Shown piece by piece: positions 37,641 to 50,664 of a DNA stretch of 64,000 bases (its first letter is position 1; every line of letters starts with the position of its first letter). A program made the position numbers and the translations under genes. The notes beneath the pieces were generated by a model. It saw only the letters and a list, made by a program, of their open reading frames with translations. It ran no database searches and had not been told where the DNA came from. The DNA comes from Apteryx mantelli. Lineage: Eukaryota > Chordata > Aves > Apterygiformes > Apterygidae. The stretch covers positions 48,730,501-48,794,500 of the forward strand of contig NC_089980.1 in NCBI RefSeq assembly GCF_036417845.1. The letters run 5' to 3'.

Positions 37641-39330
37641 CTTCTGTGTTTCACTCTCAGCTCTGTGTTTGTGCCTGTCCAAAGGAATACAGGTTAAAGT
37701 CATGCTGTTACGTTGAGTCCAGAAATGACAACAATGCCACAATCGTCTGAAAAAATTCCAAGAATTCATGATGCTGATCTGGTGCCTTTTTTTGGTCTGA
37801 CTTTATATTTCATGTATTTTTCTTCTGCCCTTTTAAATCTCTCCTCCAAATCTGCTTTCGCCTTTCTGTAGTTGGTTTGCTGCTAGGTGTCTCTAACACC
37901 TTATACTTCATTGAAAACTATTGAGTCTCATGAGGTTAGTTTCCTACACTTCAAAATCTCACTCAGTCCATTCATAGCATTATGAGGTTGGGGTTAAACT
38001 GAAGGTGTAATCTTTGTTGTGACTTTGTGCTAATGATGTAATGGGTTTAATGGTAATTGACTCAGATATTTCCAAATCAAATGTACTTGCTTACAAGCAA
38101 GAAGGGATGTCTGTGGGTGTATGGTTTTTATATACATCTATATGTCTATATACAAATGCAAACTTCAAAGGCTCCTGAAGAGACCTGAGTTAATCATGCA
38201 GACTTTACAAGCTTGCTTGGAGGACTTCTAGCTGCTGTGGCACAGACTGAGCCATTCTGGTATTAGATGGGCTGGAATAATATTTCGAAAATTTCCTCCC
38301 AACTTAAAGAACTGAAGTAGTGATCTGAAGAGCAGCTGTAAAACAGCATGCTGCATTTGCAATTTAACTTTTAGAAATAAATGGAGATTGTGTTTGGTAT
38401 GGAGACTTTCTTGGAGCTACAGCTTTTTTTCTTAATGTTTGTGCATGAACACATGCTTGTTATAGTATAACAGTAATTATAGTGGGCTCTACTGAAAGAA
38501 ATATCTATTTAGTCTGGGTAAAGCAACTCTGAAAACTATGTATGTGCCTACTTTGTAGTGAGAAAGACATTTGTAATTGCAGTATTTTACGGAGGATACT
38601 TTCAGTAAAAGAATCAGAATCCACAGGATTCTTCTGCATGCTTTTGGACAATGTTAGTTTTTTTTTCAGTCAAAACTGGACTTTTTCAAGGAAGGTAGCG
38701 CAAACTGTACCTCTGTTGGTGTTCTTACTCTGTCGTGGGAACTGTAGTAAGGCCAGTTCAGTACAGCATCCTGTTAATTTGATGGAGCTGTTGCTTTCAC
38801 AGACAGCAATTATCAGGTTGTTCCATATGTAGTTTTAGACTTTTGCTTTAATTAAAAGGTCCAATTCTTGCTGAAGATGTAAATGATTTTTTGTATTCAT
38901 TAGGGATCTAAACGTGTCCTGATCAGGTCACTATAGGGGGGACAAAAATGTTGTTTCAGTGGTGGGTAAAAATGCCCAAATGCTTCTAGCTGCTTTTGCA
39001 GTAGCTGCTGCTGAAAAAAGGGGCTGCCGCAGACCTGCTGCCAGGGACTGAGCAGGAGGCTTACCTGGAGCAAACATGCCAAAGTGTGGGTACAGCACTG
39101 GAGACTGCTGCAACACTGCCTTGGTGTGGCTGTAGCTCTGAAAGCTTAAACATTAAAATCTCATTAAAATTTCATGATAGAAAATACGTTGTCAGAAGAG
39201 GCTGTTCTGTGGATCATTCTTATGAGTAGTTTTGAATGGTGAGCATTTAAATATCGGTATTGTGAGGGGGACGTAGCCATCTTGATGGTCTTCTCAGTTG
39301 AAGATAGCTTATGTTTATTGTGTGCAGAAA

Positions 39331-39374
39331 TATGTATATACATACATATACATACATACACACACAAATATATG
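39331..39374. repeat. (CATA)n/(CA)n microsatellite
   Basis: Repeats of ATACATAC grade into (CA)n and AAATATAT. Length is likely variable. Confidence 0.85.
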
Positions 39375-41773
39375 GCATGCTTGTGTAAAGGGCTGCTGTG
39401 ACAGTATGTGTGGGTTCTACCTTTGAATCATAAATTTGTCCTGTCAGTTGTCTTGGTCACCCTGAATTCCTTTTTCAGTTTCCCCTAAAAAAGCTTCCAA
39501 ATGTGCCTCCTTGTTTTGAGAATATTTGAGTACCATACCAAATTGTAGCTCAGTTTTAATTACTATCTGTATTTATTGGAGAAAGGGTTATAGGTTTAGA
39601 GATTTGAGCAAAAATAATTCGTAGAGGATGAGAGTGAAGGTTGTAGGTAGTGTTTTGGGCTCCAGGAGCACGCCAGAAAACTTTGAGAATTTGAGAAACG
39701 CACTTTATAATGTAAGCATCGCTTGTCCACCAAGACATTTATTTCAGCAGTGGGAGATGCTTCTTCACTGGCAATTTTTTGCAGTGCTGGGTTGAGAAAG
39801 GGAGTGGATGTTTTTCTTCATAATATTTTTTCTAATGTGAGTTTTCATGCACAGGTCGAGTAAAATTTTCCTGCTTTATGCAGTTCATCCTGATAGTCAT
39901 ATTAATGCTTAAATGGCATAAAAAAAAACAAACTGAAACAAACCTGAAGTACAAATATCAAGGGTAACAACGCATTTTGTAGTGGTGTAGAATTACTGGA
40001 ATGTTTGCTTCTCACTTACCCCTGGCAAAATCATTTTCCAATTGAATTACTTAAAAGTCTGGAAATAGTATATTTTAAAAATAAAGTATGGTTGTTTTGG
40101 TAACTGTAAATACTGAGGAAAATCAAATTGTGTTAGGACTTAACTTTTATAGACAGGTTTCTAGAAAACAACCACTTATGCAGAACTCAAAACAATAGAA
40201 CAAGTGAAATTCGTGTATACCGGATTATTTAGAGGTCCATTTGCTCAGTGCATGGAAACACTGACTTCTAAAAGAACAGAACTTGCAAATGATCTGCTGC
40301 AGGGGGAGAAAACAAAGAATTTCTTTCTTTCCTCTCCTTCCCCCAGAAATGATTGCAAATATATCAGAAAAATACCACTTTTGATATGAAAAGGTAGGTG
40401 TTGAGGTTGCATCTTGCATCTGAGTTGTCACTCACCTTCGAACTGCTATAATTAAGGATATGTCTGCCCTCTGCTTGTTAGTGTGAACTGATAGCATCTT
40501 ACTGTTATGTACTTTAATGAGGATATGTATAGTTAGAGTTTATCTTCATAGTTTTATATCTTGAACATGAAGAAAGCATTGATTTGTACAATCTTTCCAA
40601 CAGCTCAGTGATCATTGGAAGATATTGGGTGTGGAGTGAAATACAGAAGTTGATTACAGATACTCTGTCTCTATTAACCTCTATAACCTTTCCTTTCCTT
40701 TTGGTATGATGGATAGAGGAATCTCTGCCGTGAACTCACAAGGGTATCGTGTATGGATGTTTCACCGTCTTTCAGACGGACTTGCTAACCCACTTCAGCA
40801 GATAAAGACCTACTTTTCAACAGTATTGGTGTAGCTTATTGAGTGGTAGATAATGGAGCTGTTATTAACATTTATTAAGTTTTGTACATGGAGGTTTATA
40901 CAAGCCTTTTGGCTTTGTGTTTAACAGCTAAATGTCCTCAGCTTCCTGGCTATGTAACAAAGCATTACATAACCTTTGCTTTACTGTAGATACAGAATTA
41001 TTTTTCAAGTAAATATGTTTATTAGTTTGTTATAATGAGGGATTTAGGAAAACTTTGCATGCAGGCAACCTTTTTGTATTACAGCTAGCCAGCACATTCA
41101 TGCTGATGGTTTTCAAGCCTGTGAATTTCTTCTAGTTTTGCAGTGTTGAATATAAAGGCAGCGTGTGATAGATCAGTGCGGTTAGTTACCACATTTTGTT
41201 TCTGTGTCCCCCTCCCCTGCCCCCCCCCAAATATCTCTTAAATGTGTTTGTCATCAAAATGGGTATACAAAAGTACCTGCACCCCCGCAAAAGGTTTTCT
41301 TCTTTGTTGTATGGAAAGAGACCTTGAAAACATGAACAGTGTCTACTTGAGCCAGTGTTCTCTTATTGGGTCTTCAGACAGTTTGGAAAAACTAGATTTT
41401 CAGGTGATGTATAGGTCATACTGACATCCATATACTTACTGATACTAAATAATGACCTCTTTCAGTAGCTCGGACAAGTGTGATCTGCTCTGTTCCTCTA
41501 TGCTTGCTCCTGATACTGGATCCTACTGATGGCAACTTTAGTGTCACCACTGATGCTTTTCAGCAGCTCCTTGTTGTCACTGAAAAGAGTCAGTGACCCT
41601 GCTCGTGTTGGTAGCTACTTACCAGTTTGAATAAACAGTTTGAACTTGTTACACAGAGATAGATATATAGACACCTAACAAAAACTAGTGGAGTTAACAA
41701 CAATTGGGTTTTCAGTGACAGTCTCGTTTAAACATAACATCTGATTATATTACACCCAATCTGCCTTTGAGGT

Positions 41774-41856
41774 TAGCCCTGCTTTGGGAAGGAGGTCAGA
41801 CGGGATGACTCCTAGAGGTTTCTTACAACCTAATTGACATCATGTTTCTATGACTT
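41774..41856 (+). mobile_element. CR1 LINE, strongly diverged 3' fragment
   Basis: It follows the CR1 3' consensus loosely: 'gccctgctttgggaaggagg', 'cgggatgactcctagaggtt', 'tcttacaacctaattgacat', then TTTCTATGACTTCCTATG in place of the octamer tail. It is clearly older than the other copies. Confidence 0.7.
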
Positions 41857-42282
41857 CCTATGCTTGTAAGTGTGTAAGCATTTCCCTCCAGTTGTACGCT
41901 GCTTTATCCTGTGAGTTCCACAGAAGTCCTGAAAACTGTCCCCATAAAACTTGTTAATTTGAATTGAAAATCTTCAGATTTCTCCTGGTTCTAGGCTAAT
42001 GTATCCCCATCTCTTTTCTTTTCTTCTGCTCTCCCAATCCCTTGCAGTTTTAAAGTAGTTAGTGATAAACGTCAGCTATTCTTAAATTTGAAGGACCGAC
42101 TGCTTCCTGTCTATAGATGTATAGATGGCTTACTTATGAATAGGGGTCACTAAAACGGTTTTCCATTAGTGCTGAACTTCTTGTAGAAAAGTTTCCAAAT
42201 GAAGTTGGTTGTTTGCTTGTTTTTTGTGTTGCACAAGGTAGATTGGCGTGTGTGTCTGTGCTGCAGAATGACTGCCTGGACG

Positions 42283-42318
42283 GTAGTGCAGGTGCCTGGA
42301 GGCACCTGGAGGCACTAC
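42283..42318. repeat. Nested palindrome with E-boxes
   Basis: CAGGTGCCT (42289-42297), GG, AGGCACCTG (42300-42308) form a perfect 20-bp palindrome. An outer pair GTAGTGC (42283-42289) and GCACTAC (42312-42318) brackets it, helped by a short GGAGGCAC duplication. It holds CAGGTG and CACCTG, the paired E2-box arrangement bound by ZEB/SNAI or E-protein factors. Binding is inference. Confidence 0.6.
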
Positions 42319-44151
42319 TGGACTTGCTAGGTTGAATTCAGGACGTTTCGTTCAGGATAAGGGACTGCAGCTCATAAATGCCCCCAGTTTGCATCGCCTA
42401 ACTTCAACAGAGAGTGGCCTTTACAGTACATTAGTGCACAGTCGGTCAACTATAGTCTGACATGAAACCTAGAGATGATGATTTTAATGTCAATGCTAAT
42501 TTACTTTTTCACTGTTCACAGGACAACATTCCCTTCTGGAAGAAACTCACCCAATTGTGTAACTTGTTATTCTGTTACTGCCTTGATCCTGTGCTATTGT
42601 AGCTGGTGAAAATTTTGTTAAAGGCTTCTGTGGTACAAGAAAGGTCCTTTGCTGAGTGGAATTATGATACTATTTTATGTGAGATTTGTCTTCTGGACTT
42701 GGAATTCAGCCTTGGCGAAAGCATCAGTTCTTGTTCCCAGAAATGTATGGTTTTTATTTTCTCCTTTCATTTACATAGCTAGGCTTTTTTGTCTAGAATT
42801 TTATCTACTGCTGTCCACTCACATAACAAATCTGTTTTCCACTTGAAAATGCTAATATGTAAATGTTTTAATGTATGCATTCTAAGTATGCTTTCATGAA
42901 CAGTTCTCATCATTGTAGAGAATGTACTTGAACAGCTTTCACTCTAAATCAAGCAAATATGTGGGCACTTAATTGGTTTCTTCAAGTCACAGTGTGAGAG
43001 TTGTCCTGTTTGTTAGTAATTACATAAAATGAATAAATTCTAACGACTTCAAGAGGTCCAAGAATGAGTAACTCCTCTGTAAAAACGCACAAATCCAGTA
43101 CAGAAGTGGAATTCAGCTGCTTTTTGGTTTGTGTCCTTAAAAGAATTCCAGTTAAACATTATATGGTGGTAGGATGCTTTATCCTGCCAATTTTTCTGTT
43201 TGCAATTAGTTTGGTGTACACTTAATGTTATTTTAATACTTCACAAATTAATGTAATAATGCACTGTTTGAGACTTTTTTTTTCTTGCCAGCATCCTAAA
43301 ATGTTTGCACTTCTCCTTGACTTTTTTTTCTTTACATTTTCTTTTCAAAGTCAGTGTTGCTGTGTAAATAAATACATCTCTGATGGCCTTCTAGATGAGG
43401 GATTACCAATTTATTAACACATTTGTTTTTATCCTTAGCTAAGGCTCTGATTTGAGTCATTCTTTAAGATGTATTTTGCAAAGTCCAAGCTTCAAAATTT
43501 TTTCGTTTTTTTCCTACATATGGCTTTTTCATATATGATAGTACTATTAAGTATATCATCTCTTCACTCTAAAATAGAGTCCTGACATGTCCTTTTACTG
43601 TCCTGAAACAATTATCTTGGCAGTGACTAGCTTACGTTAATTTGTTTGATATTTTCATAGGGTATATGCTTTGCTTTGGGGTTATGTGTTTATATATATT
43701 TAATTTTAGCAGACTGCATATTTATTTGTTTTGGCAATATCATTATTTGTTCAGAAGACTTTTATCCCTGAATCCTTTAGTTTTTCAGGCAAACCTAGAG
43801 CATGTGTTTGCAATTCTGTCTTGAACATTACCAAAATAAATTAGTCTTGCAAGCTCTGTTCATATTTTAGCTTAAAATGTTCACAGACATTTTCAAAGTT
43901 CAAGAATTTTACAAGAACGATTAATACCAGACATGCACTAATCAGGATTCCCACCTGAGAGATTTTAAAAACCCTTGCAAATCCAAGCCTTACAGTTTCC
44001 CAGTCAGGCAGGTTAAGGAATTTCTGCTGTCCCTTATGGGGTGAAACACAGCTGCTGTTCATGTCAATCACAGTTTAGGATGGGGAGCATGGAAAATGTA
44101 TTAAAAAATGGGGGCTTCATCCACTAACCCTTGGGCTATCATGCCTCTTTT

Positions 44152-44168
44152 GGTGGGGGGGAGGGGGG
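44152..44168 (+). repeat. G-rich tract with quadruplex potential
   Basis: G runs separated by single T or A residues could form a G-quadruplex on the + strand. Confidence 0.5.
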
Positions 44169-44661
44169 TTGATACTGTGATTTTTTTTATAATTATTATT
44201 GCTTTAATGAATGCAATGGTCAAAGCCTTGATTTTCTGTGTCCCACAGAAGGCCTCATCTTCAGCAGTGCAATGACCTACTGTCATGCTAGGAGCTTTTT
44301 TATCAAATCTGATGGAAAAAGTGGCTTTATATGAGGCACTGAAACATGGTTCTGAATCAGCAAATTATTCTGTCAGTGTCTTATGTATGTCTTATGTCTA
44401 CCCAATTTAAAGTGGCTTAATTTGGAAAATCTGGCAGGATCACAGCACAAAATGTGGCATAAATGACAGCTTTTCAGTTTTTGTGAAAGTTTTTCTCTAA
44501 TGTGAAAAATTCCTACAAAATCCAGGTTTACTGAGGAGGAGTTAACCCAAGTTTGGTTACATGATATGTAACTAACAAGTATTTCATCTGTCTTCAGTAA
44601 TACTAGAGCACAGCAGAGAGGATGCCACTATGAAGGGAGCTGCTCAGCTCACCAGTTTGCT

Positions 44662-44900
44662 TTTTAGGACAACTGAAATCTGAACATGAGGAAATACTTC
44701 TTCACTGTGAGGGTGACAGAGCTCTGGAAGAGGTTGCCCAGAGAGGTTGTGGAGTCTCCTCCTCTGGAGATATTCAAAACCCGGCTGGATGCAATCCTGT
44801 GCAATGTGCTCTAGGTGACCCTGCTTGAGCAGGGGGGTTGGACTAGATGATCTCCAGAGGTCCCTTCCAACCTCAACCATTCTGTGTGATTCTGTGAAAT
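44662..44900 (+). mobile_element. CR1 LINE, about 240 bp 3' end
   Basis: This is a longer 5'-truncated CR1. It includes 'atgaggaaatacttcttcac', 'gttgcccagagaggttgtgg', 'gagatattcaaaacccggct', the 'gaccctgcttgagcagg' segment and the terminal octamers ATTCTGTG, TGATTCTGTG. The last 90 bp are nearly identical to the copy at 10.1 kb. The 5' boundary is approximate and could be nearer 44600. Confidence 0.93.
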
Positions 44901-45232
44901 GCCTGTAGAATAGCAGACTGTAAATTCGATCTGCTGTTAAGAAAGTGAGAATTTGTAAGAACGGAACTTAATTGGAATATGTGTTTTTCTAATTGACAGT
45001 CCTGAATAAATATACTTTCTTTCAACATAACATATTCAATATGGGAGCCATCAAACCAGTAGAAAATGCACTACATGTCAGTCATTTTTTGAAGTATAAC
45101 TTGCTTTTAATCTAATCAAATAACCCAAAGCAGTATAGGTTGTCTAGAGGCTTAATTTCTGATTTGAAATCTGTTTGGTTCCTTAGCTGATGGGAATTTA
45201 GTTCCATGGTCTGGAGCCAGCCCTCAAGAAAT

Positions 45233-45262
45233 TCCTCCTCCTCCTCCTTCTCCTCCTCCTCC
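45233..45262. repeat. (TCC)n microsatellite
   Basis: About ten TCC units with one TTC interruption form a polypyrimidine tract. Confidence 0.85.
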
Positions 45263-46741
45263 AAAAATGTAATAGGTAGCTGCATTGTGTTAAGTTGAAG
45301 GTGTTCTTCACCTTTTTGCCATTATTTTTGGCCTTTGTGTGTCAGAATGTTTTCATGGTTTTTATTTTGCGTTAGCAGTGATGACTTCCACAAGCAGTGT
45401 TTACGAATGCGGAAGAGTTTGTTTTTTTCAAAAAAATATTTTAATAGTAAAACTGCTTTTGGTAGATGACAAAGCTGTGTCCACTTAGCTACATTCAGTT
45501 AGAAGTATCACATCTTTTCAGTCAGTGTATTCACGTTTTGAAGCGTCCACTGAAGGGAGAGACGAGGAATCTTTCATACTGAGTTTTTTTGCATTCAGCT
45601 TAAATGGGTAGGTGTCACTTGGGTTCTTTTAGCTGCCTAATGATCTGTGGGAAACTAATCAGAGGCTTCAATCCAATTATTAGCTGAGAATAACTTGAAC
45701 TTAAAAATATCTGAGTGGAGAAGCCAGCCTCTTGCTTCAATGTATGAAACTAAAGCTGCATCTCCTGCTGTCTGTACTGACAATTCACTTTGTTTTTTTC
45801 TGTCAAAACCTTAAAAATACCCACTTCAGCAAGTGTTGTGTTCTGGTTACTTGGACTGTGCAGGGAAGAGGTGAGACATTTGCCTTGCGGCCCATAAGGT
45901 GCTTGTTCTTGCAACCAGAGGAATACACATTCTACAAATAAAGCACGTTGAAGCTTGCATAAGAAATACTCAGATCAGCTTTAATTTAGGTTAAGTACCC
46001 ACTGCAGTCATGTAACAGCAGTGGGGCCATAACATGAGCTACTTTAATTGTTGGCATGCTGTAACATTTTTGAGTGAAATATGCGTAGTAGAAGTAGGTA
46101 GTCTAAACAGTTCTCCCTCTGTTTACAGTGGTAAAGTCTCCAATTTGGATGTAAAGTTAGACTGGGAAGCAACAGTCAAGCATTAAAATAACCTAAATAT
46201 AGGATTTATCTAAATCCTTTAATACCGTACTAGTCTTCCTGATATGCAATAGCCAATCATGTATCTACTAGAAGAGCTCTCTGGGCAGGCAGGTGCTAGG
46301 TGCTGGAGCTGGCATGGCAATTCTTCCGAGTTTCAGGTTCTCAACAATATGCTATGTCAGGGGAAGAAATATTTTTAAAAGGCAATGGATTAGAATGTGA
46401 CATTTTCATAAGGCAATGGAGGGAATGGTGGTACCTAGCAAATATTAGATGAACAATTCAGAACAGGAAAAAAAAATGGAGGAGACTGTATATAAATATA
46501 CATATGCATATGCACACACTTGAAAAAAGCCTTTTATTTTGCAGTCATAATGAAAATGAAGTTTTTACAAAACAGTATGATTGTGATGTGTCATTCCTTC
46601 CTACACACTTTTTTCAGTTTATCGATTTTGGGCATGGTTGACTTTAGGAATTACAAGAAGCTCGTGTCCTTCAAACATGAACTGCTGGTGTTTCTCTTAT
46701 TCTGCACAGTATAAAATTGCTGCTGATTTTAACATTTTTAT

Positions 46742-46924
46742 TTATCTTCTGCAGATATTTGTAAGCCATATCAGCACCGACATATGATTAAAAACTCCAC
46801 CTCTCTCCCAGTATTTGTCCATCACAATAAACCTTCGATCTCTCCCTTTGCTAATAAGGAATAACATATTTCTCATTCTCTTGTGCTGTGCTCTACGAAG
46901 TCTCATTCCATGGTTGTTGAACTG
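46742..46924 (-). other. Possible minus-strand exon-like ORF, unidentified
   Basis: On the minus strand, an acceptor-like TTATTTGTTTCAG ends near 46925. It is followed by an open frame of about 60 codons, starting FNNHGMRLRRAQHKRMRN and ending at a stop at 46742. The peptide is basic, and I do not recognise a family. Codon third positions are not GC-biased, so it may be a conserved non-coding element or chance rather than an exon. Confidence 0.2.
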
Positions 46925-49900
46925 AAACAAATAATCTGATTTCACTCATGACCCATTGCAGAAGCTACAGTAGGATGATTAAAGGTCCACATTTCTTGGC
47001 TGTGGAGAAAATGAGATTTAACAGAAGACTTATAGTGATGTAAACGTAGTATTTTCTGGAACATAAAAAAAAACAATTTTAACTGGATAATTGTGCAAAA
47101 TCCATTTAAAAAACGCAGACAATCCATATCAATTTGTCATTTTTCATGTTAGTTCAAACCTTCTTGCAGAGTCCGTGCTTCTTTGAAGCCTCTTCAATAC
47201 CAGTAGCAACTTTTGAAATGGAAATGCGTGCACTGATGTGTTGTGATTGGGCCAACTGAGCAGGAAAGTAGATGACAGTCTCTCATCTTATGACATATTG
47301 TTGCTTTGCAGCTTTTTTTGTTTGTTGTTTTTAAACACTTGCCATTGAATATTGTTGTAAGAAAAAGTGAGGACCAGTTGGAAAGTGTAAGGAAGCATGT
47401 TGTATGTTGAAATTCCAAAAGCTTCTTTAGAAAATTGATTCCATTAATGAAAATAAGTTATAGCTTCAGATTTTTTAAAAAATACTTGGTTCTCTTGTTA
47501 ATGCAACATCATAATCATATTGCATGATAAACTGAGCGAGAAGTGGAGAAGATTTCATTTAGAAATACCTGTGATCTTTGTATTAAGAACTTAAGATTGA
47601 ACAAAATTAGTTCATAAATTACCTGAATTCTAAAAACTACCCAAGTTTTATCTCCATTTTTATATTTCTAATAAAATTTATTCGAAACTTTTTTGCAAGG
47701 ATGAGCTGTGCTCAGTGCCTAAAATAAGGAGTAGTTTCTTGGAGAAAGTAAAGTATCCTAAAGTTTCCTTCTCTGCAGTAAGTGTCTGTTGTGCGGGTAG
47801 CTACTACAGTTAGAACCAGAGCAGTATGAATGAAAAGCAGTAGTTTGCGAGAGAGGGTTGCCATTTGCAAAGAGACCTAAGCATGTGTGGGTCTTCAGGC
47901 ATATCAGTACTGCTACTGAAATTTTCACAGTTACTCCCAGGGTTAAATGCCTTCCTGGTCAAACTAATTTTTAAGGAGGAAAGCCTGTTCTTAAGATGTT
48001 GGTGATTTAGAGTTCTAAAATACACTTCGGGATTTAGTCAATTTATTTTTAAAGATCTTTCCACTGGAAATCGGCAAATTTGGAAACCACAAATGATTTA
48101 TAGCTTTTGCTGACTTAACTAATTGATATGTAAGATAGATGGGAAGTGCGTGAAGGCAACTTATGCTTAGTGCTCTTGGCTGTTAATTATAACCACCTTT
48201 TTCCCCCCAAATATACAAGTGTTGCTATAGTTATACAGGTATTTGTTTTGACTTTTTTTTTTTTTGCTTCTCTATTAAATGGAACTTGGGAAAAGGGAAC
48301 CTGGGATGCAAAATCTTCATGAAGCTGAAGAAGCATCTATTACATTTTTAGCCATAGGATGTCACCAGAGTACAGTGAGTAAAAAATTAAGTAATGTGAA
48401 AGTGCTTTATGGCTTTCCTTGGCTGTTTATTTTGGAGTCTGAAGAATCCAGTCATGCTTAGATCAGTAGCCACAGCATCTTGACCAGCTCTGTAATGTTT
48501 GACTTGGACTAGAATAGAGCGCTGAACAAGAAATGGGTTCGGGACCCAATCCTGCTGCTGTTGGGCGGTTGGGGGCATCCTCACTGAATGAAGTGGGGGC
48601 AGAGGCAAGCCAGAGATGAGCAAATATCACCACATAGTTCAGTCCTGGTATTTCTGTGGTTTTGCTGCATTGGAATATTTACCAAAAGCCTTGGCAGCAT
48701 CTAATGGCTTCACTGCATGTGTAGTTGTGGAGGCGCTCATTAGCTTGCAGCCAGGAGGACGGGGCTCTGCTAGCAGCGTGGCAGCGCAGACCTCTGCTGG
48801 GGCTGGGTGCCTGGGTGCTGCCACTTTTGTGGGCAGCACTGGGCTCCATGTCCATGTTACTGCAGCCCCCTGCTAGTGGGAGTTGAGGCAAAATTTGGGG
48901 ACATTTGCTGGAGTTCAGTACAAACATGTTGACTGAAGTGCAGAAGCACCCGCCGGCCAAAGGCCTTTGAACGCAGGCTGGAGGTTCCAACCAGTCTTTT
49001 AGCTCTAAGGCTTTATAAATTTGAATGTGAAAAGTTTGATGACTGAATTTGCTTATAGTAACACCTATTTTGCAGTCAATCTGGCAGTATAAATGGACTT
49101 TAGGGCAGTTTTAAGGTTTACTTCTATTTTTAGCTCCAAGGTACAGTTACTCCTGCTTGAAGATCTTGTTTGCATTGCTAATGGTGTAAAACAGCTTTAA
49201 CAAAAATTAGAATTTGGCCTTACCTGTCTTATAGATGTCAACAGTAAATGTTTTGAAAATATATGTTCCACATTTTCTGTAGCATTTTTATGTAACTTTG
49301 CTGTCCCAGCACTAATATGAAATGTTACACAGAATAAATTCTGTATCATTGCACATTGAGAATAAATTAGCAAAAACAATTAAATTGTTCAAAGTTTGAT
49401 AGCGTCTCCCAAATCCCATCTATGCTTAAATTTGGGAAGAGAAGTCTTTGATGTACATGTGGTATGGGGGAAAGGGATAACAGGAGTAGATGAGTAAATC
49501 TAGTGAGTAAATTGAGATGGCCAGGCTCAGTGTGCCAGCTGTGATGAAATGTTTATTCATAAAATACATTGGTCCCAATTAAGGAAGATATTTATATTTA
49601 TAAACTGGAACTTTTTCTGGTAGCTGCTCTGTCAAATTAGTTTGAGCATAGAGACTGATCTTTTACCTCAAGCTGTTCGTGCTGATTTTTCCTTATGCAG
49701 ATGTATTAGTTGGATGTTGTTTGTAGAGGACAAGCAGACCTAGAAAAATTGTATGGATGACTTAATACCTAAAATAGAGAAAACTTCAGTATGCTGTTTC
49801 TTCTCAAATGCTGAATATTTGTATTGTCCCACATTTATGTACATGTCTCTTTTAAGGACTTGATTTTTATTAGAATCACATAAAATAGATACTTCAGTCA

Positions 49901-50645
49901 ATGTCAATAAAAGTCTTATTCTTCTGTGTGTTGATGGGACGCTTTGTTTAATGGTGGGAGGTGAGAAAGAAGGATACATTTAACTGAGGGTCCACTGCTG
50001 CTTTTTAATTCTTTTTTTAATTATTATTATTGGCCAGCTCTTCTTCCTAATAGTGAGCATGCTTCAGTTAACTATAAATGGCGGCTTCTGCTGAACCATA
50101 GTTATTTATCATGAAAGATACTTTTGCAATGTAGTGGTAACTTAAGTGAATGTGTAAAAAAGAAATCTAGGATTGGATTTGGCATGCCTTGTTTAGGGTA
50201 TTTCTGTCTGGAAGTATCCAGCACTTAGTGTTGGAGGCTAGGCAGCGGGGGAAGGAAGACAGGCTGGAAGTTAATGAGGAAAAAGAAAGAAAAGTGTGAA
50301 AACACCTCTACCTAAAGCAAAAGAAGAGAGGCTTGGACGGTTGGTCCATCCTCAGCTACGTAGCGTCAGTTTGCTGACTGTGAAAATATTTAGCCTCTAG
50401 CTTGTACCAGTATGGAAGCTAGGATATTCCATTATTTTATAGGTGATGAGCTTTTATGGAGATGTTACAAAAAGTGCTGTGATGCAGAAAGAAGTTGAAT
50501 GTTTATAGCTGAGCAAGCACAGTCTAGTGCTTTTAGTGCTGTAGTGAGATTCTAAAAGAGCTCTTTAGCAAGAAGCGGTACCTTGGGCAATTTTGTGCTA
50601 TTCAGAATAGATAGTGAGTTTGTCAGAATCTAAGTAGTCCTTGAT

Positions 50646-50664
50646 GGGGGTGGGGGGGAGGGGG
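50646..50664 (+). repeat. G-quadruplex-forming tract G5-T-G7-A-G5
   Basis: Three G runs (5, 7 and 5) separated by single T and A residues provide four or more G-triplets, enough for a compact quadruplex in the transcribed intron. Confidence 0.6.

Noticed and set aside
44644..44880. 78-codon minus-strand ORF, similar in part to the one at 10101-10286
   Set aside because: The shared peptide is the antisense translation of the CR1 3' end, not a gene family.
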